NCBI GenBank assembly: GCA_000434035.1 | Contig: FR893513.1 | Coordinates: forward strand, 1 to 20,653 | Source: Clostridium sp. CAG:452 | GTDB taxonomy: Bacteria; Bacillota; Clostridia; TANB77; CAG-508 | Reading direction: 5' to 3' | Length of the DNA: 20,653 nt | Part shown: positions 7,640-15,968 of the stretch, piece after piece | Layout: each line of letters starts with the position of its first letter | Numbering within the stretch: position 1 is the stretch's first letter | Program-made: the position numbers and the translations under genes | The notes under the pieces: model-generated | The model's input: the letters and a program-made list of their open reading frames with translations, nothing else | Told to the model about the DNA's origin: nothing | Databases searched by the model: none

Positions 7640-8503
7640 TTAAGCCTCCTCCTTAGAATCTAAAATTTTATTTAGTATTAATCTTTCGAAAATCATTAAA
7701 ATATTATTTACTAACCAATAAAGAGCTAGTCCTAAAGGTGCAATTATAGAAATACTTACAGCCATTATTGGCATAAACCATGACATATTTTTTGTCATCT
7801 GCTCTGCCATATCAAGCTCTTCCTGCTCTTTTTTTACTTCTTTACTTTCTTCTTTTTCTATATTTTTATCTTTTTTATTTGTTGCACTCGTTGAAATTTT
7901 CATTGATAACATGCTTGTTAAAACATATAATACAGGAATTATATATACTTTAAAATCTTTGTAATTCTCTTGTGGAACACTGCTCAAATCTAATCCCAAA
8001 AAGTTCATATTAATATAAGCTTCATCACTTTTTTCTTTATTTTCATTAACATATTTAACTATGCTTATTTCTGGATAATTTGTACTTATACTATTTTCGC
8101 CAACTTCTTGTTTTATCTCATTTTTATAATTCTCTATTGTTGCTGTATCTATTTTTTTCATGTATGTTAATGGGTTTCTTACTAACCCAAACATAGCAAA
8201 CAATAAAATAATTTGTATAATAGATGTTAAGCATCCACTAAAAGGACTCATATTTTCTTTTTTATATAAATCCATCATTTCTTGATTCATTTTCATTTGG
8301 TCATTTTTATATTTTTCTTGCAATTCTTTTACTTTTACTTGAATTTTTGCTGTTTTTTTCATTGTTTTTTGTTGTTTTATTGATAAAGGTAAAAGTATTA
8401 GTTTAAGCAAAATTGAAAATAAAATTATAGATACTCCATAATTTTGAACAAATTGATATATATAATTTAAAATATAACCAAATAAATTAGAAATAGCTCC
8501 CAT
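7640..8503 (-). CDS. yidC: Membrane protein insertase YidC (Oxa1 family)
   Basis: YidC inserts and folds membrane proteins alone or with SecYEG. The 287-aa protein lacks a lipoprotein signal and starts directly with a membrane segment. The core contains YGVSIILFSILLKLILLPLS (about 22-41), a cytoplasmic helical hairpin (KQQKTMKK to DLYKKENMSPFSG), and further segments near 90-110, 185-200, 240-260 and 262-275. The hydrophilic groove residue, usually arginine in the first core helix, is lysine here (K34), a conservative change. An acidic and lysine-rich loop lies near 210-235. AGGAGG precedes the ATG. yidD lies 18 nt upstream and khpB directly downstream, the classic cluster. Confidence 0.95.
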   Translation of the reverse strand: MGAISNLFGYILNYIYQFVQNYGVSIILFSILLKLILLPLSIKQQKTMKKTAKIQVKVKELQEKYKNDQMKMNQEMMDLYKKENMSPFSGCLTSIIQIILLFAMFGLVRNPLTYMKKIDTATIENYKNEIKQEVGENSISTNYPEISIVKYVNENKEKSDEAYINMNFLGLDLSSVPQENYKDFKVYIIPVLYVLTSMLSMKISTSATNKKDKNIEKEESKEVKKEQEELDMAEQMTKNMSWFMPIMAVSISIIAPLGLALYWLVNNILMIFERLILNKILDSKEEA

Positions 8504-8521
8504 ATATTTAACCTCCTAAAA

Positions 8522-8740
8522 CTATTTTAAAGGATCATATCCTCCTTTTGAAAAAGGATTACATTTTAATATTCTTTTTATTCCTAAAAAGATTCCTTTT
8601 ATAGTCCCATACTTAATTATTGCTTGTTTAGTATATTCTGAGCATGTTGGATAATATTTACAGTTTATACCTTTAGATTTTAAAAAAACAGAAATATGTT
8701 TTTGATATTTTTCTATTAATAAAATTAATATTTTTTTCAT
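8522..8740 (-). CDS. yidD: Membrane protein insertion factor YidD
   Basis: This 72-aa protein matches the YidD family throughout. It has a hydrophobic, basic N-terminal amphipathic helix, then the cysteine motif CKYYPTCSEYTKQAI. KGIFLGIKRILKCNPFSKGGYDP follows as the family's C-terminal signature. YidD is thought to sit at the membrane and assist YidC-dependent insertion. It lies between rnpA and yidC, its standard location, with an 11-nt gap from rnpA and an AAGGAT-like ribosome binding site. Confidence 0.95.
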   Translation of the reverse strand: MKKILILLIEKYQKHISVFLKSKGINCKYYPTCSEYTKQAIIKYGTIKGIFLGIKRILKCNPFSKGGYDPLK

Positions 8741-8751
8741 CTCTTATATCC

Positions 8752-9099
8752 TTATATTATTTCTGCTTTTTCAAAAATTTGCTTCATATCTTCTTTTATT
8801 TTATAAAAGTCTGCTTCTTCTTTATCAACACTTTTTTTCCACAATATTACTAAACTATTATTTTCTTTAATATCTTTTTCTAATAAGCGATAATTTTCTT
8901 TGATTAATCTTTTTATTCTATTTCTTGAAACACTATTTCCTACTTTTTTACTTACTGCTATTCCTAACATAACAAAAGGCTTTTTATTTTTTAAAACAAA
9001 AATTTCTATTTGTTTACCACCGTAATACTTTCCTCTTGTTAATACATTTTTAAATTCATAATTTTTTTTTAGCATTTTAGTTTTTTTCAATTTTATCAC
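8752..9099 (-). CDS. rnpA: Ribonuclease P protein component
   Basis: RnpA is the protein subunit of RNase P and helps the catalytic RNA remove tRNA 5' leaders. The 115-aa frame carries the family signature KKVGNSVSRNRIKRLIKE, with an RNR-type core, plus the N-terminal KKNYEFKNVLTRGKYYGGK. The start is uncertain. GTG at 9099 has only a weak ribosome binding site, and an ATG eight codons later gives the more usual N-terminus (MLKKNYEF). A nine-codon mini-ORF (9077-9103) begins 4 nt before the GTG and its stop overlaps the region just before that ATG, which could couple translation. rpmH ends 15 nt upstream. Confidence 0.94.
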   Translation of the reverse strand: MIKLKKTKMLKKNYEFKNVLTRGKYYGGKQIEIFVLKNKKPFVMLGIAVSKKVGNSVSRNRIKRLIKENYRLLEKDIKENNSLVILWKKSVDKEEADFYKIKEDMKQIFEKAEII

Positions 9100-9114
9100 T
9101 CATTTATCTTTTAT

Positions 9115-9249
9115 TTAAGCTGTAAGTTTTTTTCTACCTTTTGCACGTCTTGCTTTTAAAACATTTCTTCCTGCTCTTGTTTTCATTCTTTTAATAAATC
9201 CATGTTCTTTCTTTTCTTGTCTATTTTTTGGTTGATATGTTCTTTTCAT
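9115..9249 (-). CDS. rpmH: Large ribosomal subunit protein L34
   Basis: This 44-aa, highly basic protein begins MKRTYQPKNRQEKKEHGFIK, continues RMKTRAGRNVLKARRAKGR, and ends KKLTA. It is a complete and typical bL34. AGGAGG sits 7 nt before the ATG. It is the first gene of the leftward operon and has a promoter with perfect -35 and -10 hexamers. It faces dnaA across the origin, as in most bacteria. Confidence 0.98.
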   Translation of the reverse strand: MKRTYQPKNRQEKKEHGFIKRMKTRAGRNVLKARRAKGRKKLTA

Positions 9250-9284
9250 GTTTTGACCTCCTATTTAAAATCATAAGTATTAAG

Positions 9285-9314
9285 ATTATATATTAGAACA
9301 CACGTTTTTGTCAA
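9285..9314 (-). promoter_or_regulatory. Consensus sigma-A promoter for the rpmH operon
   Basis: On the minus strand TTGACA (9309-9314) and TATAAT (9285-9290) are both perfect, with an 18-nt spacer. Transcription should start near 9278, giving a leader of about 30 nt before the L34 start codon. Confidence 0.9.
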
Positions 9315-9350
9315 GTAGTTGTTAATTTTTTGTATTATTTTTTATTTTTC

Positions 9351-9517
9351 TGTTGATAATTTTTTTTATTTTTGATATCATAAGGAAAATAATAGGGATA
9401 TAAGGCTTTGAGGAGTTTTTAAGATATTTTTTCACTTTTGCTGTTGATAACTCTATTATGAAATTTTGCTTATTTGAAGCCAAACTTATCAACACTTGTG
9501 GATAAGTTTGTGGATAA
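9351..9517. other. oriC: oriC, left part: DnaA-box cluster upstream of dnaA
   Basis: Two perfect DnaA boxes (TTATCCACA on the minus strand) lie at 9497-9505 and 9509-9517, 3 bp apart. One-mismatch boxes of type TTATCAACA lie at 9351-9359 and 9442-9450 (minus) and 9486-9494 (plus). The genes on both sides diverge from here, and base composition switches from T-rich to A-rich on the plus strand. Together these mark the bacterial chromosome origin next to dnaA. The two perfect boxes end 13 bp before the dnaA start, so DnaA binding would also repress dnaA. Confidence 0.88.
9431..9459 (+). promoter_or_regulatory. Probable dnaA promoter overlapping a DnaA box
   Basis: TTCACT (9431-9436) and TATTAT (9454-9459) are 17 nt apart. 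A DnaA box-like site (9442-9450) lies between the two hexamers, which would fit autorepression. The -35 element matches consensus at only four positions, so this call is moderate. Confidence 0.55.
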
Positions 9518-9530
9518 CAGGGGTGTAAAA

Positions 9531-10898
9531 ATGAACGAAGATTTAAACGAATTATTAAATCGTGCAAAAGAACTTTTAAAAGATGAAATGAGTGAGGTAT
9601 CTCATAAAACATGGATAGAACCTTTAAAAATTGACAGCATTACGGACAACAACGTTATCCTTGTTTCTGATGAAATATTTAAAAGAAATTTTGTAGATGC
9701 TAAATTTCATGATTTAATAATGAATACTTTTTCAGTTTTATTACAAAAGAATTGCACTTTATCAATAATATGTAAAGATCCAAATGAAGAAACAGAAGAA
9801 AAAATAGAAGAGCCTGAAGAAATAAATACATCAAAAAGTTTTAATAACTCTTTTAAAAATATAAATTATTCTTTAAACCCTAAATATACATTTAGTACTT
9901 TTGTTGTTGGGGATAATAATAGGTTTGCTCATGCAGCATCACTTGCTGTAGCAGAATGTCCTGCGACAGCTTATAATCCATTGTTTTTATATGGTGGTGT
10001 AGGTCTTGGAAAAACTCATTTAATGCACGCTATAGGAAATGAGGTTTTGTTAAACAATAATAACGCAAAAGTTCTTTATGTTACTTCTGAAAAATTTACT
10101 AATGAATTTATAGACGCTTTAAAGAATGCAAGTACAGAAAAATTTAGACAAAAATACAGAAGTATTGATGTTTTATTAATAGATGATATTCAATTTATTT
10201 CTGGTAAAAAGCAATTACAAGAAGAGTTTTTCCACACTTTTAACACATTACATGAAAGTGGAAAACAAATAGTTATTTCTAGTGATAGACCTCCAAAAGA
10301 TATTCCTTTATTGCAAGATAGATTAAAATCTAGATTTGAATGGGGACTTCTTGCAGATGTTTCTATGGCTGATTATGAAACTCGTTTAGCAATTTTAAGA
10401 AAAAAAACAGATGAACAGCATATAATTATAGATGATGAAGTTTTATCTAATATTGCTGCAAAAATAGATTCAAACATTAGGGAATTGGAAGGTGTATTTA
10501 ATAAATTAGTTGCAACATCATCTTTAACACACACACCAATAACAATGGAGATGTCTGAAAATGCTATTAATACAGTAATTATGCAAAATTCTTCTGTTAT
10601 AACAATAGAGTATATACAAGAAATGGTTTGTAAATATTTTAATATTTCTATGAAAGATTTATCGAGTGCACAAAGATCGAATGATATTGCTTTTCCGAGA
10701 CAAATAGCAATGTATTTATGTAGAACTTTAACAAACGAGTCTTTTCCAAAAATAGGAGAAGCTTTTGGAAAAAGAGATCATTCAACTATAATGCATGGTT
10801 ATAAAAAAATAGAACAAGAAATAAAACAAAATCCAGAATCAAATACAAAATTAATTGTGGAAAGTGTTAAAAAAATAATTTTGTCGAAAAAAAGTTAA
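9531..10898 (+). CDS. dnaA: Chromosomal replication initiator DnaA
   Basis: DnaA binds its boxes at oriC, melts the unwinding element, and loads the helicase. The 455-aa protein has an N-terminal helicase-interaction domain (about 1-80) and an acidic variable linker (about 85-115). The AAA+ domain carries Walker A GGVGLGKT (155-162) and VLLIDDIQF as Walker B. The C-terminal helix-turn-helix domain carries FGKRDHSTIMHGYKKI for box recognition. I chose the ATG at 9531 because AGGGGTG precedes it, and the upstream in-frame codons run through the DnaA boxes. It is transcribed away from rpmH. Arginine codons include AGA, AGG and CGT, but no in-frame CGG. Confidence 0.98.
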   Translation: MNEDLNELLNRAKELLKDEMSEVSHKTWIEPLKIDSITDNNVILVSDEIFKRNFVDAKFHDLIMNTFSVLLQKNCTLSIICKDPNEETEEKIEEPEEINTSKSFNNSFKNINYSLNPKYTFSTFVVGDNNRFAHAASLAVAECPATAYNPLFLYGGVGLGKTHLMHAIGNEVLLNNNNAKVLYVTSEKFTNEFIDALKNASTEKFRQKYRSIDVLLIDDIQFISGKKQLQEEFFHTFNTLHESGKQIVISSDRPPKDIPLLQDRLKSRFEWGLLADVSMADYETRLAILRKKTDEQHIIIDDEVLSNIAAKIDSNIRELEGVFNKLVATSSLTHTPITMEMSENAINTVIMQNSSVITIEYIQEMVCKYFNISMKDLSSAQRSNDIAFPRQIAMYLCRTLTNESFPKIGEAFGKRDHSTIMHGYKKIEQEIKQNPESNTKLIVESVKKIILSKKS

Positions 10899-11221
10899 TA
10901 TATAAACATTTATATGTGTTTTTATAAAAAACTTGTTTTACAAACATATTTTTTATAAATTTAATCAATCTTTTCTTACGGAAGCAACAAAAAGGTTATC
11001 CATAAGTAATTGTTAATAAGATTAAAAAAACTGTTAATTTATAGTTTTCCCTAACAAAAAATTAATAATGTTAATAACTTTTTAAATTATTAACAACTAT
11101 ATACACATTAATTTTTCTAGGGAAATAGCAAAAAATTTAAATTTTCCACATAATCCACAAGACATAATAATACTATTACTAATATTTATTATTTATATAT
11201 AAAAAAGGAGCAAAAAAAATT
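10899..11221 (+). other. dnaA-dnaN intergenic region, probable second part of oriC
   Basis: This 323-bp gap has no gene. It holds DnaA-box-like sites TTATCCATA (10996-11004) and the adjoining pair TTTTCCACA and TAATCCACA (11142-11159). It also holds an AT-rich inverted repeat, GTTAATAA with TTATTAAC (11070-11077 and 11087-11094), and long A/T runs suited to an unwinding element. A bipartite origin flanking dnaA is known from Bacillus subtilis, so this is a reasonable inference. The end of the gap carries an AAGGAG ribosome binding site for dnaN. Confidence 0.65.
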
Positions 11222-12346
11222 ATGAAAATTATTTGTGAAAAAGAAAAATTACAAAAAGGATTATCAGCAGTTGTTAGGGGAGTACCAACTAGAACTACTA
11301 TGCCTATATTAGAAGGAATCCTTATACAAACGAATAATAATGAACTAAAGCTTACTACCTATGATTTAGAATTAGGTATAGAATATATTATAGATTGTGA
11401 AGTTAAAGAAGAAGGTAATACTGTTGTTAATGCAATGATGTTTAGTGAAATAATAAGAAAACTTCCAGATACAGAAATAAGTATAGAAGTAAATGAAAAT
11501 AAATTACTAGTTATTGAATGTGAAGGTTCTCTTTATAAATTATCAACAATGGAACCAGAAGAATTTCCAGAGCTTCCAAAAATAGAAGTAGAAAATTCTA
11601 TACAAACAGATCAAACTGTTTTAAAAAATATGATAAGAAAAACAATTTTTGCAGTTAGTATAGAAGAAAATAGACCTATATTCACAGGATGTTTATTTGA
11701 AGTTGTTAATAATAGTTTAAATGTTGTTGCAGTAGATGGTTTTAGAATGGCTTGGTTTAAACAAGATTTAGAAAATGCAACAAGTGATTTTAAAGCAGTA
11801 ATACCAGGAAAAACTTTAAATGAAGTAAATAAAATTATTTTAGACTCATTTGATAGTATAAAAATAGGAGTTTCTAAAAATCAGGCTATCTTTGAAATGG
11901 AAAATTGTAAAATAGTAACAAGATTATTAGATGGAGAATTTTTAAATTATGCAAGTGTTATTCCAAATAATTGGGAAACAAGAATAAGAGTAAATAAAAA
12001 TATTCTACAAAATTGTTTTGAAAGAATAAGTTTAATTTCATCATCAAGTATAGAAAAAGAAAAAAAATATCCAGTTAAAATAAAAATAGAAGTAGGAAAA
12101 GTAACAATTTCTTGTACAAATCAAACAGGTGATGCAAAAGAAGAAATATATACAGAAACAGAAGGAAAAGATTTAGAAATAGGAGTTAATCCAAAATATT
12201 TCTTAGATGCATTAAAAGTAATAGAAGACGAAGAAATATTTATTTCATTTGGTACAAGCATTTCTCCATGTGTAATAAAACCAATTGATGAAACTTCAAG
12301 AAATTATACATATATGATTCTTCCAATCAGAATGAAAGAAGAATAA
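11222..12346 (+). CDS. dnaN: DNA polymerase III beta subunit (sliding clamp)
   Basis: The beta clamp encircles DNA as a dimer and tethers polymerase and other replication factors. The 374-aa length is normal for three clamp domains. Recognisable elements include SAVVRGVPTRTTMPILEGILI in domain 1, FTGCLFEV...VAVDGFRMAW in domain 2, and a C-terminal YTYMILPIRMKEE that matches the family's conserved PIR-type end. AAGGAG lies upstream of the ATG with a somewhat long spacer. The order dnaA-dnaN-recF-gyrB is standard. The frame is intact and contains no CGG codon. AGG is used as arginine at VVRGV. Confidence 0.97.
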   Translation: MKIICEKEKLQKGLSAVVRGVPTRTTMPILEGILIQTNNNELKLTTYDLELGIEYIIDCEVKEEGNTVVNAMMFSEIIRKLPDTEISIEVNENKLLVIECEGSLYKLSTMEPEEFPELPKIEVENSIQTDQTVLKNMIRKTIFAVSIEENRPIFTGCLFEVVNNSLNVVAVDGFRMAWFKQDLENATSDFKAVIPGKTLNEVNKIILDSFDSIKIGVSKNQAIFEMENCKIVTRLLDGEFLNYASVIPNNWETRIRVNKNILQNCFERISLISSSSIEKEKKYPVKIKIEVGKVTISCTNQTGDAKEEIYTETEGKDLEIGVNPKYFLDALKVIEDEEIFISFGTSISPCVIKPIDETSRNYTYMILPIRMKEE

Positions 12347-12382
12347 TTCTTTGAAAAAAAGTAGCATTTAGAGGATTAAAAA

Positions 12383-13448
12383 ATGTATATTCAAAAAATA
12401 AAATTAGAAAATTTCAGAAATTATAAAAAAGCAGAAATAGAATTTGACAAAAACATAAATATAATATATGGTGATAATGCACAAGGAAAAACAAATATTT
12501 TAGAATCAATTTTTGTTTGTAGCTTAGGAAAGTCTTTTAGAACAAATAAAGATAAAGAATTAATAAACAAAGAAAAAGATTTTAGTAAAATAGAAATGAT
12601 AAGTCAAAAAAAAGATAGAGATATTAATGTGAAATTTGAAATGAAAGAAAAAAAGAAATTTTATATTAATAATATTCCAGTGAAAAAAACTAGTGAAATA
12701 ATAGGAAAAACATATATTGTATTATTTACACCAGAAGATATAGGAATAATTAATAATGAACCAAGTAAAAGAAGAAGATTTTTAAATATAATGATTAGCC
12801 AGTTAAGACCACTATATATAAATCTTTTAAGTGAATATAATAAAATTTTAGAACAAAGAAATTTTTATTTAAAACAAATAAAATACGAAGGAAAACCTAT
12901 AGAAAATTTATGTATTTGGGATGAACAAATAGCAAAAATAGGACAAAAAATATATGAATATAGAAAAGAATTTATAGAAAAAATAAATAATAAAATTTAT
13001 AAGATTCATTTAAATACAACAGAAAATAAAGAAGAAATAAAAATGGAATATTTTTCTAACATACGGAAAAAATTATTTAGAAAATTTGAAAAAAAATCAA
13101 AAAAGTGATATACAAAAAGGGTATACTAGTGTAGGAATACATAGAGATGATTTTGAAATATATATAAATAAAAGTCCAGTATCAATATATGGCTCGCAAG
13201 GACAAAAAAGAACAACAATAATTTCTTTAAAACTTGCGGAAGCAGAAGTTATATATGAAGAAATAGGAGAAAGACCAGTTATTTTATTAGATGATTTTAT
13301 GTCTGAGTTAGATAAAAAAAGAATACAAGGATTGTTTGAAAATATAAAAGAAAATCAAGTAATTATAACATGTACAGATAGTTTTAAAATAAATAATTCA
13401 AAATATAAATTATTTAAAGTAACAAATGCAACTATTGATTGTATTTAA
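12383..13448 (+). CDS. recF: RecF, split by one +1 frameshift at a CGG codon
   Basis: RecF is an SMC-like ATPase that works with RecO and RecR at stalled forks and gaps. Walker A GDNAQGKT spans residues 30-37, after the family start KLENFRNYKKAEIEF. The zero frame stays open to CGG at 13064-13066, then stops 13 codons later (13106-13108). Skipping C13064 joins residue 227 (Ile, ATA) to Gly (GGA) and continues GKNYLENLKKN, then GYTSVGIHRDDFEIYIN. The ABC signature region GSQGQKRT (from about 270) and Walker B VILLDDFMSELD (D303-D304) follow. The joined product is 354 aa, normal for RecF. Both halves look under full selection and no other lesion is visible. Alternatives are a sequencing insertion or recent gene loss. 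Identity is certain, the decoding mechanism is not. Confidence 0.9.
13061..13067 (+). promoter_or_regulatory. Candidate +1 frameshift site 1 (ATA-C-GGA, recF)
   Basis: The zero frame reads ATA CGG AAA and soon stops. The restored frame reads ATA, skips C13064, then reads GGA AAA AAT TAT. The downstream +1 frame continues straight into conserved RecF sequence. Confidence 0.6.
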
Positions 13449-13466
13449 AAAAAGGAGCGTAAGAAA

Positions 13467-15380
13467 ATGGAAAAATTTGAGCATGAGTACAAAGCAGATC
13501 AGATTCAAGTATTAGAAGGACTAGAAGCAGTTAGAAAAAGACCAGGTATGTATATTGGTAGTGTTTCTGCAAGAGGTCTTCATCATTTAGTTTATGAAAT
13601 TGTTGATAACAGTGTTGATGAAGCTTTAGCAGGATATTGTAAAAATATACATGTAACAATAGAAAAGGGAAATGTAATAAAAGTAGAAGATGATGGTAGA
13701 GGAATACCAGTAGATATACATCCAAAAACAAAAATATCTGCTGCAGAAACAGTTTATACTGTTTTACATGCTGGTGGAAAATTTGGTGGAGATAGCGGAT
13801 ATAAAGTATCAGGAGGTCTTCATGGAGTTGGTTCATCTGTTGTAAATGCATTATCTACATGGACAGAAGTTACTATCCAAAGAGATGGTGGAATTTACCA
13901 AATGGCATTTGAAAGAGGTAAAACAGTAAAACCTTTACAAAGAATAGGAGATTCAGATAAAACAGGAACAACAGTTAGATTTTTAGCAGATGATACAATC
14001 TTTGAAACATTAGAATATGAATATGAAATATTAGAAAATAGATTAAGAGAAATGGCTTTCTTAACAAAAGGATTAAGAATAACATTAACAGATGAAAGAG
14101 GAGAAACTCCAAAAAAAGCAGACTTTTGTTATGAAGGAGGACTTGTTTCTTTTGTAGAATTCTTAAATAAAAACAAAGAAAAATTAAATCCAAAACCAAT
14201 ATATATAGAAAAAAATGGAGATACTCCGGTAGAAATAGCAATTCAATATACAACAAGTTATTCAGAAAACATATATAGCTTCGTTAATAATATTAACACG
14301 ATAGAAGGTGGAACTCATTTAGAAGGATTTAAAAGATCTTTAACAAAAGTTTTTAATGATTATGCAAGAAGCCATAATATACTAAAAGATAAAGATGGAA
14401 ATCTTCAAGGTGAAGATATAAGAGAAGGTATTACAGCTGTAATTTCTGTAAAAGTAAAAGAACCACAATTTGAAGGACAAACAAAAACAAAATTAGGAAA
14501 TAGTGAAGTAACTGGTGCTGTTCAAAGTGTAATGAATGAAGAATTATCAGCATTTTTAGAAGAAAATCCAGCAGTAGCAAAGGCAGTATTAGAAAAATGT
14601 ATTAGTGCTTCAAGAGCAAGAGAAGCAGCAAGAAAAGCTAGAGAGTTAGTAAGAAGAAAAAATGTTTTAGAAAGTACAACCCTTCCAGGAAAACTTGCAG
14701 ATTGTAGCAGTAATAAACCAGAAGAATGTGAAGTTTATATAGTTGAGGGAGACTCTGCAGGAGGAAGTGCAAAACAAGGAAGAGATAGAAAGTTCCAAGC
14801 AATATTACCTCTTTGGGGAAAAATGTTAAATGTTGAAAAATCAAGAGCAGATAAAATATATAATAATGATAAATTACAACCAGTAATACTTGCTGTTGGT
14901 GCAGGAATAGGAGCAGATTTTGATATAACAAAAATTAGATATGGAAAAGTAATAATAATGGCAGATGCCGATGTAGACGGTGCACATATTAGAACTTTAT
15001 TATTAACATTTTTCTTTAGATATATGAGACCACTTGTTGAAAATGGAAATGTTTATTTAGCACAACCACCACTATACAAATTAGCAAGAAAAGGTATGAA
15101 AGATGTTTATTGTTACTCTGATGATGAGTTAACTCAAAAATTAGATGAACTTGGAAGAGATGGAATGAACATTCAAAGATACAAAGGTCTAGGAGAAATG
15201 AATCCAGAACAATTATGGGAAACAACAATGAATCCAGAAACTAGAACAATGGTACAAGTTACTGTAGAAGATGCAATAAAAGCAGATGAAATATTTACAG
15301 TATTAATGGGAGACGATATAGCTCCAAGAAGACAATTTATAGAAGAAAATGCAAAATTTGTTAAAAACCTTGATATATAA
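13467..15380 (+). CDS. gyrB: DNA gyrase subunit B
   Basis: GyrB supplies the ATPase and TOPRIM parts of gyrase, which introduces negative supercoils. The 637-aa protein has the GHKL ATP site, with E44 and N48 in YEIVDNSVDEAL, DDGRGIP (75-81) and GGLHGVG (117-123). The transducer domain follows. The TOPRIM motifs are EGDSAGG (427-433) and the metal-binding DADVD (500-504). The C-terminus carries QRYKGLGEMNPEQLWETTMNP. AAAGGAG precedes the ATG 18 nt after recF. The gene is intact. Its three sense-strand CGG trinucleotides are all out of frame (AGC GGA, CCG GTA, GAC GGT). Unusually, gyrA does not follow directly: about 5.2 kb of other sequence separates them. Confidence 0.98.
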   Translation: MEKFEHEYKADQIQVLEGLEAVRKRPGMYIGSVSARGLHHLVYEIVDNSVDEALAGYCKNIHVTIEKGNVIKVEDDGRGIPVDIHPKTKISAAETVYTVLHAGGKFGGDSGYKVSGGLHGVGSSVVNALSTWTEVTIQRDGGIYQMAFERGKTVKPLQRIGDSDKTGTTVRFLADDTIFETLEYEYEILENRLREMAFLTKGLRITLTDERGETPKKADFCYEGGLVSFVEFLNKNKEKLNPKPIYIEKNGDTPVEIAIQYTTSYSENIYSFVNNINTIEGGTHLEGFKRSLTKVFNDYARSHNILKDKDGNLQGEDIREGITAVISVKVKEPQFEGQTKTKLGNSEVTGAVQSVMNEELSAFLEENPAVAKAVLEKCISASRAREAARKARELVRRKNVLESTTLPGKLADCSSNKPEECEVYIVEGDSAGGSAKQGRDRKFQAILPLWGKMLNVEKSRADKIYNNDKLQPVILAVGAGIGADFDITKIRYGKVIIMADADVDGAHIRTLLLTFFFRYMRPLVENGNVYLAQPPLYKLARKGMKDVYCYSDDELTQKLDELGRDGMNIQRYKGLGEMNPEQLWETTMNPETRTMVQVTVEDAIKADEIFTVLMGDDIAPRRQFIEENAKFVKNLDI

Positions 15381-15393
15381 TTAATAAAAAAAC

Positions 15394-15422
15394 TAATAGC
15401 TCGGAATTACCCCGAGCTATTA
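15394..15422. terminator. 11-bp hairpin after gyrB, with its T-tract on the minus strand
   Basis: TAATAGCTCGG (15394-15404) pairs perfectly with CCGAGCTATTA (15412-15422) around a 7-nt loop, 13 nt past the gyrB stop. On the plus strand no T-tract follows. On the minus strand the stem is followed by GTTTTTTTATT. As an intrinsic terminator it is therefore best oriented for transcripts coming from the right, though it may also slow or protect the gyrB mRNA end. Confidence 0.75.
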
Positions 15423-15915
15423 TGCATAAAGCCCATATTAATCTTCAACTAAAACTAAAATATCTAATTTTTTTATCTAACATATATTGCTATATGAATA
15501 AACAATAAACCACATATTTTAATTCTTTGTTCGGCTATAAAAACACCAAAAGAAACTGTATTGATCCAAAACGAGGGACTAAAAACAACCCCTTATTTAA
15601 TTTTGAGAAAGAAAAATTAAATATAGATATTAATATAACCTTAACCCAACTATAATACATATAATTTAACCATATATATAATATAAATTATATAGCTTGC
15701 ATACACATATTATAATTTACGTCGCCGACCTATTATAATCTATAAAAACTATAATACATCTTTGATCGAACAAATTAAAACTTTGGAAAATAAAATCCTA
15801 ATTTGCTCTTAGTTCAACTAATACAAACCTTATATTATTATTATATTAAAAAAGCAGAAAAAAATACTGGAAAAATTTAACAAGAAAAATGTCGAAAAAC
15901 AAAGAACGAAAAAAC
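15423..15915. other. About 490 bp of non-coding sequence, possible unassigned RNA
   Basis: No ORF longer than a few codons with a plausible start is present on either strand. The block holds a 10-bp inverted repeat, ATTTAATTTT with AAAATTAAAT (15595-15604 and 15613-15622). It also holds paired ATTATAAT palindromes (15709-15716 and 15732-15739) flanking a GC-richer patch, TTACGTCGCCGACCT. A 13-bp direct repeat, AACTATAATACAT, occurs at 15648 and 15747. The terminator at its left edge has minus-strand polarity, so a minus-strand RNA ending there is possible. I do not recognise it as tmRNA, 6S RNA, SRP RNA or RNase P RNA. Confidence 0.4.
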
Positions 15916-15944
15916 TTGACAACTGTTGGAAAAAAATGTAATAT
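15916..15944 (+). promoter_or_regulatory. Promoter of the virB4-like operon
   Basis: A perfect TTGACA (15916-15921) is followed after 17 nt by TAATAT (15939-15944), with TG directly before it. Transcription should start near 15951, which coincides with an upstream in-frame ATG and therefore favours the later start at 15969. Confidence 0.75.
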
Positions 15945-15968
15945 TATTTTATGGAGAAAGGAGGAAAA

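Noticed and set aside
13531..15228. Several leucine-rich minus-strand ORFs opposite gyrB
   Set aside because: They are compositional shadows of an A-rich gyrB coding strand, with no ribosome binding sites or recognisable domains.
15423..15915. tmRNA, 6S RNA, SRP RNA or RNase P RNA gene
   Set aside because: I looked for the expected conserved motifs on both strands, such as a tRNA-like 3' end with CCA and a GAGGAAAGUCC-type core, and found none.
15951..15968. ATG at 15951 as the start of the TraC-like protein
   Set aside because: It has no Shine-Dalgarno and falls on the predicted transcription start. AAAGGAGG lies just before ATG 15969.
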